Shown here piece after piece: positions 48,536 through 59,265 of a stretch of 64,000 nucleotides of DNA (its first letter is position 1; every line of letters begins with the position of its first letter). This DNA comes from Ostrinia nubilalis (taxonomy: Eukaryota; Arthropoda; Insecta; Lepidoptera; Crambidae): the NCBI RefSeq assembly GCF_963855985.1, contig NC_087091.1, forward strand, positions 12,654,154 to 12,718,153. Direction: 5' to 3'. The notes below the pieces were generated by a model. That model did not search any database and was not told where the DNA came from. It worked only from the letters and a program-made list of their open reading frames with translations. Made by a program: the position numbers and the translations under genes.

Positions 48536-49117
48536 TCCTACTAATATTATAAATGCGAATGTTTGTGTGGATGTTTGTTACTCTTTCACGCACAAACTAC
48601 TGAACAGATTTTGATGAAACTTTACAGTATTATTGTTTACTAGCGGCCGCCCGCGACTTCGTACGCGTGGATCCCGTTGTATCCCCTTCATCTATCTTAC
48701 GCGGTTAAGATTTGTTCCCGTGGGAATTTTGCAATATCCTGTTGTAACTAAGCTTTAAGTTTACTAAGGTACCTGCATTCCAAATTTCAAGCGTCTAACT
48801 TAAGCGGTTTAGATTTTTCATACAAAAGGATTTTCCCGCTAATTCCCGTTCTCGTGGGAATTGCCCAGGAACTGCCCAGGAGTATGAAGAATAATTAGAC
48901 CAAGTTTCGTTAAAATTTACTGATTGCATTTTTGGCATCAGTCAGTATCGATCACTAAATCACCCCCTGATAGTTATTTTGAAAATATATTTCATGTACA
49001 GAATAAATTGATCTCTCTACAGATTTATTATAAGTATAGATAACCCTGAATAACATACATTATGACGATCTATGACAAACTGAATTTCACGCCGGTGAAG
49101 CCGCGGGCAAAAGCTAG
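48536..49117 (+). mobile_element. Helitron (plus strand), split by a second Helitron
   Basis: 5' end TCCTACTAATATTATAAATG after A. 3' end GGTGAAGCCGCGGGCAAAAG then CTAG at 49114-49117 followed by T. The break is after CAGTATTATTGTTTA (48639), and the outer sequence resumes with TAACCCTGAATAACAT at 49041, matching the order in the related copy at 25149-25486. Its length without the insert is about 181 bases. Confidence 0.75.
48640..49040 (-). mobile_element. Nested Helitron (minus strand)
   Basis: The minus strand reads TCTATACTTATAATAAATCT from 49040 and ends CGCGGGCGGCCGCTAG at 48640. Host bases are A on the left and T on the right. A CGCG/CGCG hairpin precedes the CTAG. 401 bp, non-autonomous, with no helicase or Rep coding seen. 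Confidence 0.8.
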
Positions 49118-50411
49118 TCCAGTATAATCAAACAATTTTGCTACAGGCATTTAAATCAACCGAATGGTTTCTACTGTACGAGTAGCATGTTTTGTTTTTC
49201 CTAAGCTTTGTAAAATAAATTAAAAGAATCCATTTGCACATCACGTAAAAGCTTATGGATGGATAAAACTCAATTTAATGGAGTTTGTAATATGTGTGTC
49301 GTTTCGGAATTGCTTTTTTGCCAGTGAGAACGTAATAGATTTAAAAATTCTGAATTTTTACTATGAAATTTCATGGTAGCTGTTGAAAACACAAAGGAAA
49401 CTTCAGCCATACAAAGTAATACAAACTTTCTTTTCCTATTCCAAATGTCTTTCTTGAAGATTCAATTTCCACCAACTTGCTGGTTTGGTTTTTCTGTCAT
49501 GAAAACGTCATATCATGCAATCCAATTTGGCTTTTCTGTCATGAAAACGTAACTTTCTCGTTTTAATGTGTAGGTCATGGACCTATAAAAAAAGTAGGTA
49601 TGTCTATTTTTTACTTCCTAATAATGATTTCTACTATTTAGTTTGATGAAACTAATCAGTTTTCTTTCTGTAAAATACTGTAAATAAATCTAAACTTGAA
49701 CGCGAATTCTTTCAAGTGATAGCATTCAATCCAGAGTTAAGTTGCTTGATTTTGTTATAGCATCGTATCTCACAAGTTCGAAGAGTGAGTTCACGTTTTA
49801 GAAAATACAAAATGTGTTGAATAAGTACAGCTTTAGCTTCTAAAATGTTAACGTGGTACCTTATCTATCTACCCATTAAAATGAAACATTTTATAACATA
49901 AAGTACATACGACATCTCACTTTACAAATACACAGGTGAAAATATGATTGAGAAACTCTTTCCAATCACAATTGTTTCGCAGAACACTCCCTTATTTTAC
50001 GCTCAGAAGCGTTTACAGTTAGTTTCGTCGGCTCCCGTGTTTTATAATACCTTTTGTGAATAAATATCCATTATTAATATTTGCGAAACTTTCTGTTATT
50101 ATGCAGCTACCCTGCCCAGGTACCAGACAATATCACCAGTTACTAATTTTGGAGTTAAATTTGAAATTGGAATAAAACTTTGTTGTCATTTCTGCAAGTT
50201 TTACGGAGCTGGCTGGTATGAAAATGGCTGCTGAATTCTGGAAACAGAAACGTTATAAATGATGTGCCTGATATTGTAACGTTAAATTCACGTGAATAAC
50301 GTAAAGCGTTATTGGGATTGTGAAAAATGAATGCCCGACGCTAGTACTTAGAGAGAATGATCATTTGTAATGCATTCTGAAGTCAAGTGAATTGCTTAGA
50401 ATAAAATATCG

Positions 50412-50616
50412 TTCGTTCGGTCGTTCGTTCGTTTCAGCCAAATGACGTCTACTGCTGGACAAAGGCCTCCCCCAAGGTTTTCCACAATGAACGGTCCTGC
50501 GCTGCCCGCATCCAGGCTCTTCCCGCGACCTTTACTAGATCGTCGGTCCACCTAGTAGGAGGCCTGCCCACGCTACGTCTTCCAGCCCGTGGTCGCCACT
50601 CGAGAACTTAAAAACT
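50412..50616 (-). mobile_element. RTE-type LINE tail with 10-bp target duplication
   Basis: The minus strand encodes RPRAGRRSVGRPPTRWTDDL, then VKVAGRAWMRAAQDRSLWKT and LGEAFVQQ, followed by a tail of AACG-type repeats (50412-50435). TAAAATATCG flanks it at 50402-50411 and 50617-50626. Only about 200 bases of the 3' end are present. Confidence 0.88.
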
Positions 50617-51894
50617 TAAAATATCGTATTATTAGAATATTCAGCAAATAAATATCCATATATTTTATAAAATAAAAGTACAGAAGGTACCTTTTTAAAT
50701 ATTTATGAAAGACCAACATGCTTGATTAAACTCATTAATAAAGGCAATTTTTCCGTATTCAGCTTTTCAACATACGAGTATCGGATGTTATGCAATGAAC
50801 AATGTTAGGAAATCAAATTCTCACTCCATTATGACTTTATTTTTTATTCATATCTAGTCTACTATGTCGAAATAGAATGAAGCGTTGTTTTGTAATACCT
50901 AAAACTCCATTCAATTCCCTGCAGGCTTTTAATTTTGAATTTTTAGTTTAGACCAATCATTGGACAGGCATGAGAAATTGAATCGAGTTTCTAATATCTT
51001 CTTATGTAAGCCCTTAAACAACTGCAGAAAATGTGTCATCTGTGTTGAAGTCTACACGCAATGTTTCTAAACTAAGGATGGGATGAATAAATTTAACATA
51101 ATTCCGCAATCCTTATAGGCAAGGCCGGAGGTTCGGAACTAATCCTGAAGTTTCCCTTGCGAGTGACGCGCGTGACTGCGAGCAACGCGCAACGTGGCGT
51201 CTATGCCAGTGATGCCCAAAATAGTCTAATTAGACCCTCAAGGGATCGAATTCTACCTCCAAGGGGGTCTATGTGACCCTAAAAACGGGGTCTCAAATCC
51301 ACGATAGTGACATGCACTTCTGCTTTCATGCAATAGGTAAGTTTTGAAATAATGACACATAGGTAGGTAGGCCTTACACATATTTTATGCGCTAAATTAC
51401 TTAATCTTATTCTTCAGAAACCAATCGAACCAAAAAATGTAACAAGTGGTCTATGAGACTTAAATGTTTATCTCTATCTACAGTTTTGTCGAACACACGT
51501 TCCAGGCCATATGCTACTTAAAGTCGAAGTCACATCAACTGTAGCATCTTAAATAATTTAAATATGTGTTGTTTATTAAAATGTCTGACGTGCTGTCGAC
51601 TGTGTTTCCTTGATAATAAGAAATTATCTAATATTATAAACTCTTGGTAACATAGTTATTTAATTATTCAGACATTTTCATTTCTAATAACCTTCGATCG
51701 TGTACCTGCCTACCTGGTACTTAAGTCTTATTCATACGGTTGGTAGGTATTTAATAATTCATCAGATTACTCTGCCTTCTTTACGCATACTTATAAATTA
51801 TAATAAAGTAGGTAATACAATTTAATTTATAGCTTTTGTTGTTTAGTTAAATTGTGTAACAGGTACTGTGGCTTGTTACACGAATTTTAATGTA

Positions 51895-51995
51895 CTATCG
51901 GCCACAGTGTTAATACCTGCCCATAGTGCCCATTTCCGGTCACGGACGAGAGCAACAATGGAAATGGGTAGTTAAAAAAACACTGTGGCTGATAG
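51895..51995. mobile_element. 101-bp MITE with TA target site
   Basis: Ends CTATCGGCCACAGTG and CACTGTGGCTGATAG, flanked by TA (51893-51894, 51996-51997). No coding capacity. Confidence 0.65.
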
Positions 51996-53524
51996 TACTA
52001 TAGTCTATAACCAACTATTTAATTATCAGCTAACTGGTAATGTCCCAAGTCACACTTCCAAATGAAAAGAAAAGTATTTTACCAGAACAGCATAACGAGT
52101 GCTAGCCAACTTTTAATAAAGTGCTGAAATGTGTCACGATCCAGCGAAAGCAATATTATAAGCCGAGGCCGAGAAAACAAATACGCAGCTATTGTTCCCT
52201 CACCCGCCACTGTTTACCAACTTATTGCTCAGTTGCGGACTAGTTATAAAACCCACAACTTCTTACTACACTAAGTACAGCGCTCATTGTGCCGTAACTA
52301 AGATTAATTGTATTGTAACTAGATCAAGTTGACGGCAAGTCGAGGAAATTTTAAATTTGCCTTGAAAATCCATTAGCAGTATTCGACGGTCTGGTCTGGT
52401 AGGCGTAGCTCGCGCACAAAGCAGTCGTGCTCAGGACTAATTATTGTGTAATGAACACGAGCATTATACCTTAATTAATTATCTAATCTATTCTCTAAAG
52501 TATTTAAGTTATTTATTTATGAAGTATGTTTAATTGAGGGTAAGATAATCGTATAATATATAGACATGATATGATATGATAGTCTTTTTTTTTTCGAAAC
52601 TCAAACACTAATAATCTAGCAAGAGCAAGCTACACCTTCTGAAAAGATCCTCTTCACATTTTAAAGTTCCTCGAAAATGCAGCAGGTTTAAATTTTAAAC
52701 CTCCGAGGTCTGGTAAAAGAATTTTCCCAAGGTTTTCCTCAAAATATCGAGTCAAGGTCGCCTCGCTGGCTTATAGTCGCTTGCAAGAGCTGACGGGACT
52801 GGAGGCTCGCCAAGTGCCGAACCTGATCGATGACCAAGAATTTGCCGGCACACGTTGCTCTATGCAAATTCCATATCGGATACAATGTTGCTTGGAACCA
52901 CTGAAATATTGATACCCACAGCACCGTAACGTCTACCGTATCTATTTCCTACAGCTATGTTCAGGTGATGGAAAATTGTCAGATTGTACGAGGAAAACTA
53001 TTTTCAGCCCGAGACGTGAGAGCGATTTCCATCAGATAACTGTACGTACCTACCTGATTTTTATTTGTAAGATTAATCTCTACACATGAATAACCCTCGC
53101 AAACGAAGCCAGGTGTAACGCTCGTTAAAAACAAGCAAAATCAATTTAGTAAACCAATATGTGGTTGATTTTTCAGTATGAATATTGCATCCCATGAAAA
53201 GCTTCTCTCCATGAAACAGAGTTTTCAAAAGGCTTTGAATTCAGCTTTGACGAACGGTAAAGCCCCGCTGAAACCTGTTCAAAACGAAGCAGCTCCTGCA
53301 CAATTTTTCGTTATTACGTAGCGCAGGGAAACTTGGAGGAGGCAATCATTAGGTGAGGTCGTTGATTGGATGTACAATTCTACATAGACGTGACAGTTAC
53401 ATGTATGAACGGCCTCAAATGAAATTAATGATTTATCATTAGTTTTCATTTTTGCATTTCTGTGGTATTCGTCTTAAGAAGAATACTTTGTTTGTTGCGT
53501 ACTTAAATATAACTTTAATTATCA

Positions 53525-53665
53525 TCTATACTAATATTATCTATACTAATATTATAAAGCAGAAGAGTTTGTTCGTTTCTTCACTCGAACGCGCTAATCT
53601 CCAGAACTACTGGTCCGATTTGAAAAATTCTTTCAGTGTTAGATTGCCCATGTTTTCTTTAGGAC
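53525..53665 (+). mobile_element. Helitron-like 5' end leading into the minisatellite
   Basis: The start motif TCTATACTAATATTAT occurs twice in tandem (53525 and 53540), followed by AAAGCAGAAGAGTTTGTTCG and CTACTGGTCCGATTTGAAAA. I recognise this leader from many lepidopteran Helitron-type repeats. No CTAG 3' end was identified, so the element may be truncated or may extend beyond the minisatellite. Confidence 0.6.
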
Positions 53666-54065
53666 GAACATTCTTTTTTCTCTTTGACGAATGTTCTCTT
53701 TTCTCTTTGACGAATGTTCCCTTTTCCCTTTGACGAATGTTCTCTTTTCTTTTTAACAAATGTTCCCTTTTCTCTTTGACGAATGTTCTCTTTTCTCTTT
53801 GACGAATGTTCTCTTTTCTCTTTGACGAATGTCCTCTTTTCTCTTTGACGAATGTTCCCTTTTCTCTTTGACGAATGTTCCCTTTTCTCTTTGACGAATG
53901 TTCTCTTTTCTCTTTGACGAATGTTCTCTTTTCTCTTTGACGAATGTTCTCTTTTCTCTTTGACGAATGTCCTCTTTTCTCTTTGACGAATGTTCCCTTT
54001 TCTCTTTGACGAATGTTCTCTTTTCTGTTTGACGAATGTTCTCTTTTCTCTTTGACGAATGTCCT
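53666..54065. repeat. 23-bp minisatellite, left block
   Basis: About 17 units of TTTGACGAATGTTCTCTTTT plus CTC (23 bp), with variants such as TCCTC and TCCCT. The unit is not a multiple of 3 and has no stop on the minus strand, so the array is open there in more than one frame. It continues at 58492 beyond the copia element. Confidence 0.92.
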
Positions 54066-54269
54066 TGATATAAGTAAAACAAAGGTTAGAAAGTAATTAC
54101 TAGTTTATATTGTAAATGGAAAAAGTACAAATCAACTGAATTTACGTTATCGAGAATGACATAAGATATTAGTTCATAAAAAGGGCGCTAGAGGCGAGCG
54201 AGTCGTCCAATAACAAAACGCTTCGACGTTTTGTTTCTTTACACGCAGGTTTATGTTCATATTCCAATA
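54066..54269 (-). repeat. copia 3' LTR (204 bp)
   Basis: Minus-strand start TATTGGAATATGAACATAAA, end ACTTATATCA. The stop codon of the polyprotein lies 13 bases inside it. Confidence 0.93.
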
Positions 54270-57200
54270 TCCTCCCTTGGACATAAACCCATTTTTGTAG
54301 AGCAGTAGTCCAGCTTCAGTTGCGGAGTCCCTTTAGTCAGCGAGTCTGCCACCATCTCGCTTGACTGAATGTACTTGATGTCAATTTTCTTCAATTGTAC
54401 CTTATTACGGACGAAATGGTGTCGTATGTCTATATGCTTGGACCTGGAATGATAATTTTCAGTACCTGCAAGTTTAATAGCGCTTTGGTTATCACATAAA
54501 ATTAAGACAGGTATGGTAGAGCAGTAAGGCCAAAACTCTTCTTGCATTTGTCTTAGCCACATAGCCTCTTGAGTGCAGCTGGATAGTGACATGTATTCGG
54601 CTTCGGTGGTGGATAACGCAACAGTTTGTTGTCGGTGTGAGTTCCATGTGATTGCTCCACCTTGAAATAGAAATACATAGCCAGTACATGATCTTCGGTC
54701 ATCTTCATTGCTGGCCCAATCTGCATCACAGTAACCATGTATTGATTTCTCATCAATGTTTTGTTTATAAGTTAACGCATAATTTTCTGTATATTTCAGG
54801 TATCTTAACACTCGTTTCAGCGCCACCAAATGCTGCATTTCTGGTTTTGAGTTGAATTTACTTAGAGTGTTTACAGCATAGGATATATCTGGGCGAGTCC
54901 CTTGCGATAAATACAACAACGAGCCAATTATTTCTTGATATGAAGTTGTATCAACCGTTGAATTTTCTTCTTTATTCATGTTAAACTTTGTTTTTGGATC
55001 AATAGGTGTTTTCACACTCTTACAATTACACATTCCAAATTTGGTTAGTATGTTCTGAATGTATTGCTTCTGATCTATACATAGAGTTCCTTGTTTTCTG
55101 TTTCTGTACACATGAAAACCCAAACAATATTTTAGTTCTCCCAAATCCTTCATTTCATAATTGGAAAGTAGCTTTTCTTTTATGTGATTTCTAGTTTTCA
55201 CAGAGCTTGTAAATAAAATTAGGTCATCCACATACACAGCTAAGAAAGTTATGTCTTCTTTTTCTATATTATAGTAAATACAGGGATCAAGTAATGACTG
55301 TGTCAAGCCAATTTCTTTTAGTGTATTATCCAATTTCTTATTCCACTGTCTACTGGCTTGCTTTAATCCATAAAGCGATTTCTTTAATAAACATACTTGT
55401 GTATTATTTTCTTCAAAGCTTGGTGGTTGTGACATATAAATAGTTTCCTCTACATCACCCTGCAGAAAGGCAGACACGGCGTCCATTTGGTGAATATCCA
55501 AATCATATTTCACAGCTAATGCGAACAAATACCGCAGGGATGTATATCTAATTACCGGTGAATATATTTCATTGTAATCCAATCCTCTTCTTTGAGCGCA
55601 TCCTTTTATGACTAATCTCGCCTTGTATTTTGCTATGTTTCCTTTCTCATCTCTTTTGGTCTTAAAGACCCATTTACAGGATATAGCTTTTTTGCCAGTA
55701 GGTAAGTCACATAAAACCCAAGTGTTGTTTTTCATTAGAGATTTATACTCATCCTCCATGGCTTTCTTCCAATGACTAGATTCTGCGCAAGACATTGCTT
55801 CTTCAACAGTTGTTGGATCCTGACTTATCGCCAAACATGCATGATTTGAGTCTTCTTCTTCACTAATGGGCTGCCTTCGGCGAGGCCTCAAGTTTATGAA
55901 TCGGTTCGGAGAGTCAAATGAGCAGTCAGTGCTAGGTTCATAGGTTGTATCTTGTTCAGCTACCTCCACTGTAGAGTCAAAACTCTCGTCGGAGTTAGAT
56001 GTAGAGCCAGTCTGGTTATCGCAAACAGGGGTAGAGTTTTCTTGAGTGGATGGAATCTGTATATTTTCCGTCAATGGCACAGGTATCTGTAATTTATTAT
56101 TATTGTTTATACTTTCATTCTTATTATAGAGACAGTCTTCAATAAATGTGACATTTCTGCTTCTTGTAATTTTCTTAGTAATTGGGTTCATTAATCTATA
56201 TCCTTTAGTATTCTCACAATATCCAAGAAAAATCATTTCTGTGGACTTTGAATCCCATTTTAATCGTTTTTCGTTCGGCACGTGAACCATAGCTTTACAG
56301 CCAAATATTCGTAAATGAGAAATATTTGGTTTAATACCTGTCAATTTCTCCAGTGGTGTCACGTAGTCAAGAACTCGAGTCGGAGAACGATTAATTATAT
56401 GAGCAGCTGTCTCCACTGCCTCTGCCCAATACTGTTTCGGGAGTCCAGCATCGAACAACATGCATCTGGCACGCTCCACGAGAGTGCGGTTCATCCGCTC
56501 GGCGAGGCCATTTTGCTCCGGCGTATATGGTGCGGTCGTTTGATGCTTGATACCTGTACCTGCCAAATATATTGACATTTGATTATTAATATATTCCAAG
56601 CCATTGTCAGTGCGTAGAATTTTTATTTTACAGTCTAATTGATTTTCCATCTCTTTCTTGTAAATTGCAAAAACTTCTTTAATATTAGTTTTATTTTTTA
56701 GAAAATATACTGAAACTTTTCTTGAATAATCATCTATGAAAGTGATGAAGTACCTGGCTCCACCCATAGATGGCGTTTCCATGGGTCCACACAAGTCTGA
56801 GTGTATCAGTTCAAGAGGTGCAGTAGCCCTGGAGCCTATATTTTTAAAAGGAAGTCTTGTCTGTTTACCTTTCAAACATGGAATGCAATTATTATTATTA
56901 CTGTCATTAGTGTTCATTATTTTTACACCCTCTGTACACAATGGCAATTTATTAACATCATTGTAGTTAAGATGTCCCATTCTACGGTGCCATACATCTA
57001 TATTCTGTTCATGTGAAGTTGACAAATATGCATTTCCTTTGACAGTGTTCAATTTGTACATATTATTAATCAGCCTAGCCGTTGCTACTAATGTTTTTTC
57101 TGAATTATATATTTCACAGCCAGCTTCATGAAATATTACTTTACAGCCATTTTTTACCAACTGACTGACAGACAACAAGTTAGTGCTCAATTGTGGAACA

Positions 57201-58171
57201 TATAAAATATCTCTCACCTGTATGTGATTTATCTTGCCATTTTCACCAATCAAATCCAGATTAACATTACCAATCTTCTCCACGGCAACTGATGTATTGT
57301 TAGCAACCTTTATATTTTGTATCGGAGGTGCCCGGACATCATACATACAGTCAGGCATGTTAGTCATATGTAAAGATGCTCCAGAATCTACATACCATTC
57401 CACACTGTTCATATTTTCATGAGCTGCTGAAAATACTGCTGCAAAACCTTTATTATTATTATTATTCTTCTTTTTGTTATTACAGAACTTACTCATGTGT
57501 CCATACTTATTGCAGTTGTAGCAACGGGGGCCTGCTGGTTTATTATGCTGATTGCTGTTATAATTTTGTCGGGGGGTAGATTTGTGCTTTGTATAAAGAA
57601 CAGAGACATTAGACTCCTTAACTTCTTGCATGAGTTTTGTTTTAATTGAGTCTGTGCTTATCTTTATGCCTGATCTTTCTAATCCCATGATCATAGGTTT
57701 GTATTGTTCCGGCAAACCTGCTAACATCAGCGTGCCCAACCATTCATCATCGACATTAAATCCAATGTTTCTCAATTTGTGAGCGGTGCTTACTATTTTA
57801 TTGACATATTCTTCTATATTAGAACATCCTTCTAATGTGGTATTGACCAGGTCACGGAGTAACCCCACTTTTCTTGTTAAACCTGAATCTTCAAAAGCGT
57901 TTCGTAGATTTTGCCATACTTCTTTGGAAGTTTGAGCATCTTGGACGTGTATATAATTTACCGGGTCCACAAGTAGAATTATCTTGGTCTTTGCTTTGAG
58001 ATCTAGCTTCGGATTTACCGTTACGCCATCGGCAGGTTCAACGCATTCCCACAACTCTTCGTGTTGTAAAAATGTCTGTACTGCAAATTTCCATGTACAG
58101 TAATTCTCTCGCCCCAATAATTTGTCTATTTGGACGTTATTCATAGCCATTTTACGTCGGAGCAAATTCAA
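54257..58171 (-). CDS. copia-type Gag-Pol polyprotein, 1304 codons
   Basis: A single open frame. Gag: about residues 10-235, with a CCHC knuckle CYNCNKYGHMSKFC (217-230). Protease: VDSGAS, catalytic Asp 262. Integrase: finger HRRMGH (395-400) with CIPC (429-432); DDE core Asp459, Asp522 (RTDNG) and Glu558, with exactly 35 residues between the last two. RT: KWVFKTKRDEKG, QMDAVSAFLQGD and YVDD (980-983). RNase H: CDADW (1148-1152), STTEAEY (about 1187) and SKHIDIRHHF. All expected catalytic residues are present with no stop or frameshift. Integrase before RT defines Ty1/copia. Residues 1 and 10 are both Met and either could start; an Asn-rich linker follows the knuckle. One frame for gag and pol means that Gag excess must come from splicing or processing, as in Drosophila copia. 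Confidence 0.95.
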   Translation of the reverse strand: MNLLRRKMAMNNVQIDKLLGRENYCTWKFAVQTFLQHEELWECVEPADGVTVNPKLDLKAKTKIILLVDPVNYIHVQDAQTSKEVWQNLRNAFEDSGLTRKVGLLRDLVNTTLEGCSNIEEYVNKIVSTAHKLRNIGFNVDDEWLGTLMLAGLPEQYKPMIMGLERSGIKISTDSIKTKLMQEVKESNVSVLYTKHKSTPRQNYNSNQHNKPAGPRCYNCNKYGHMSKFCNNKKKNNNNNKGFAAVFSAAHENMNSVEWYVDSGASLHMTNMPDCMYDVRAPPIQNIKVANNTSVAVEKIGNVNLDLIGENGKINHIQVRDILYVPQLSTNLLSVSQLVKNGCKVIFHEAGCEIYNSEKTLVATARLINNMYKLNTVKGNAYLSTSHEQNIDVWHRRMGHLNYNDVNKLPLCTEGVKIMNTNDSNNNNCIPCLKGKQTRLPFKNIGSRATAPLELIHSDLCGPMETPSMGGARYFITFIDDYSRKVSVYFLKNKTNIKEVFAIYKKEMENQLDCKIKILRTDNGLEYINNQMSIYLAGTGIKHQTTAPYTPEQNGLAERMNRTLVERARCMLFDAGLPKQYWAEAVETAAHIINRSPTRVLDYVTPLEKLTGIKPNISHLRIFGCKAMVHVPNEKRLKWDSKSTEMIFLGYCENTKGYRLMNPITKKITRSRNVTFIEDCLYNKNESINNNNKLQIPVPLTENIQIPSTQENSTPVCDNQTGSTSNSDESFDSTVEVAEQDTTYEPSTDCSFDSPNRFINLRPRRRQPISEEEDSNHACLAISQDPTTVEEAMSCAESSHWKKAMEDEYKSLMKNNTWVLCDLPTGKKAISCKWVFKTKRDEKGNIAKYKARLVIKGCAQRRGLDYNEIYSPVIRYTSLRYLFALAVKYDLDIHQMDAVSAFLQGDVEETIYMSQPPSFEENNTQVCLLKKSLYGLKQASRQWNKKLDNTLKEIGLTQSLLDPCIYYNIEKEDITFLAVYVDDLILFTSSVKTRNHIKEKLLSNYEMKDLGELKYCLGFHVYRNRKQGTLCIDQKQYIQNILTKFGMCNCKSVKTPIDPKTKFNMNKEENSTVDTTSYQEIIGSLLYLSQGTRPDISYAVNTLSKFNSKPEMQHLVALKRVLRYLKYTENYALTYKQNIDEKSIHGYCDADWASNEDDRRSCTGYVFLFQGGAITWNSHRQQTVALSTTEAEYMSLSSCTQEAMWLRQMQEEFWPYCSTIPVLILCDNQSAIKLAGTENYHSRSKHIDIRHHFVRNKVQLKKIDIKYIQSSEMVADSLTKGTPQLKLDYCSTKMGLCPREDIGI
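54270..54278 (-). other. copia polypurine tract
   Basis: The minus strand reads AAGGGAGGA directly before the 3' LTR. This is the expected primer for plus-strand synthesis. Confidence 0.8.
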
Positions 58172-58276
58172 AAATTGCTTTGTAATGATGGCTACCTAAA
58201 AATCAGAGAGAACACTTCGCGGAACTAGAACTTTTTACTAACGGAGTTTCACTATTATTGATTTTAACGTATCATA

Positions 58277-58287
58277 GGCCCATAACC
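58277..58287 (-). other. copia primer-binding site (initiator tRNA-Met anticodon arm)
   Basis: Directly after the 5' LTR the minus strand reads GGTTATGGGCC. This is complementary to GGCCCATAACC of the initiator tRNA-Met anticodon arm, the internal tRNA-fragment primer known for Drosophila copia, rather than to a tRNA 3' end. Confidence 0.85.
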
Positions 58288-58491
58288 TGATATAAGTAAA
58301 ACAAAGGTTAGAAAGTAATTACTAGTTTATATTGTAAATGGAAAAAGTACAAATCAACTGAATTTACGTTATCGAGAATGACATAAGATATTAGTTCATA
58401 AAAAGGGCGCTAGAGGCGAGCGAGTCGTCCAATAACAAAACGCTTCGACGTTTTGTTTCTTTACACGCAGGTTTATGTTCATATTCCAATA
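58288..58491 (-). repeat. copia 5' LTR (204 bp)
   Basis: Identical in my reading to 54066-54269. Carries the promoter in this family; no TATA box was assigned with confidence. Confidence 0.93.
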
Positions 58492-59265
58492 GTCCTCTTT
58501 TCTCTTTGACGAATGTTCCCTTTTCTCTTTGACGAATGTTCTCTTTTCTGTTTGACGAATGTTCTCTTTTCTCTTTGACGAATGTCCTCTTTTCTCTTTG
58601 ACGAATGTTCTCTTTTCTCTTTGACGAATGTTCTCTTTTCTCTTTGACGAATGTTCTCTTTTCTCTTTGACGAATGTCCTCTTTTCTCTTTGACGAATGT
58701 TCTCTTTTCTGTTTGACGAATGTTCCCTTTTCTCTTTGACGAATGTTCTCTTTTCTGTTTGACGAATGTTCCCTTTTCTCTTTGACGAATGTTCTCTTTT
58801 CTCTTTGACGAATGTTCTCTTTTCTCTTTGACGAATGTCCTCTTTTCTCTTTGGCGAATGTTCCCTTTTCTCTTTGACGAATGTTCCCTTTTCTCTTTGA
58901 CGAATGTTCTCTTTTCTCTTTGACGAATGTTCTCTTTTCTCTTTGACGAATGTTCTCTTTTCTCTTTGACGAATGTTCTCTTTTCTCTTTGACGAATGTT
59001 CTCTTTTCTCTTTGACGAATGTTCTCTTTTCTCTTTGACGAATGTTCCCTTTTCTCTTTGACGAATGTCCTCTTTTCTCTTTGACGAATGTTCCCTTTTC
59101 TCTTTGACGAATGTCCTCTTTTCTCTTTGACGAATGTTCTCTTTTTTCTTTGACGAATGTTCTGTTTTCTTTTTGACGAATGTTGTTTTTTTGACGAATA
59201 TTGTCTTTTCTCGTTGACGAATTTTCTCTTCTCTCTTTGACGAATGTTCTTTTTTCTCTTTCTCA
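58492..59265. repeat. 23-bp minisatellite, right block
   Basis: About 33 units of the same 23-bp repeat as 53666-54065, in the same orientation and phase. Units near 59150-59260 are degenerate (shorter, TTGTTTTTTTGACG). Two long minus-strand frames (58391-59296, 58479-59312) are products of the repeat, not genes. Confidence 0.92.

Larger units (their letters stand above)
49118..53524. other. Gene-poor region
   Basis: Apart from the RTE tail (50412) and the small MITE (51895), no gene recognised. Islands at 52130-52460, 52740-52930 and 53210-53400 have more balanced composition. Confidence 0.35.
54066..58491 (-). mobile_element. Complete Ty1/copia LTR retrotransposon, apparently intact
   Basis: 4426 bp on the minus strand. 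It has two 204-bp LTRs (54066-54269 and 58288-58491) that I read as identical base for base, flanked by the duplication GTCCT (54061-54065 and 58492-58496). A primer-binding site follows the 5' LTR, a polypurine tract precedes the 3' LTR, and one uninterrupted polyprotein fills the interior. The LTR ends are TA...CA rather than the usual TG...CA. Identical LTRs mean very recent insertion, into the middle of the 23-bp minisatellite. With all catalytic motifs present the copy may be able to move, but activity is not shown by sequence. Confidence 0.95.

Noticed and set aside
53753..54082. 109-codon minus-strand frame of the same composition
   Set aside because: Same minisatellite, left block.
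53666..59265. CRISPR-like array (regular short repeats)
   Set aside because: Units are contiguous without unique spacers, in a eukaryotic context with introns and LTR elements.
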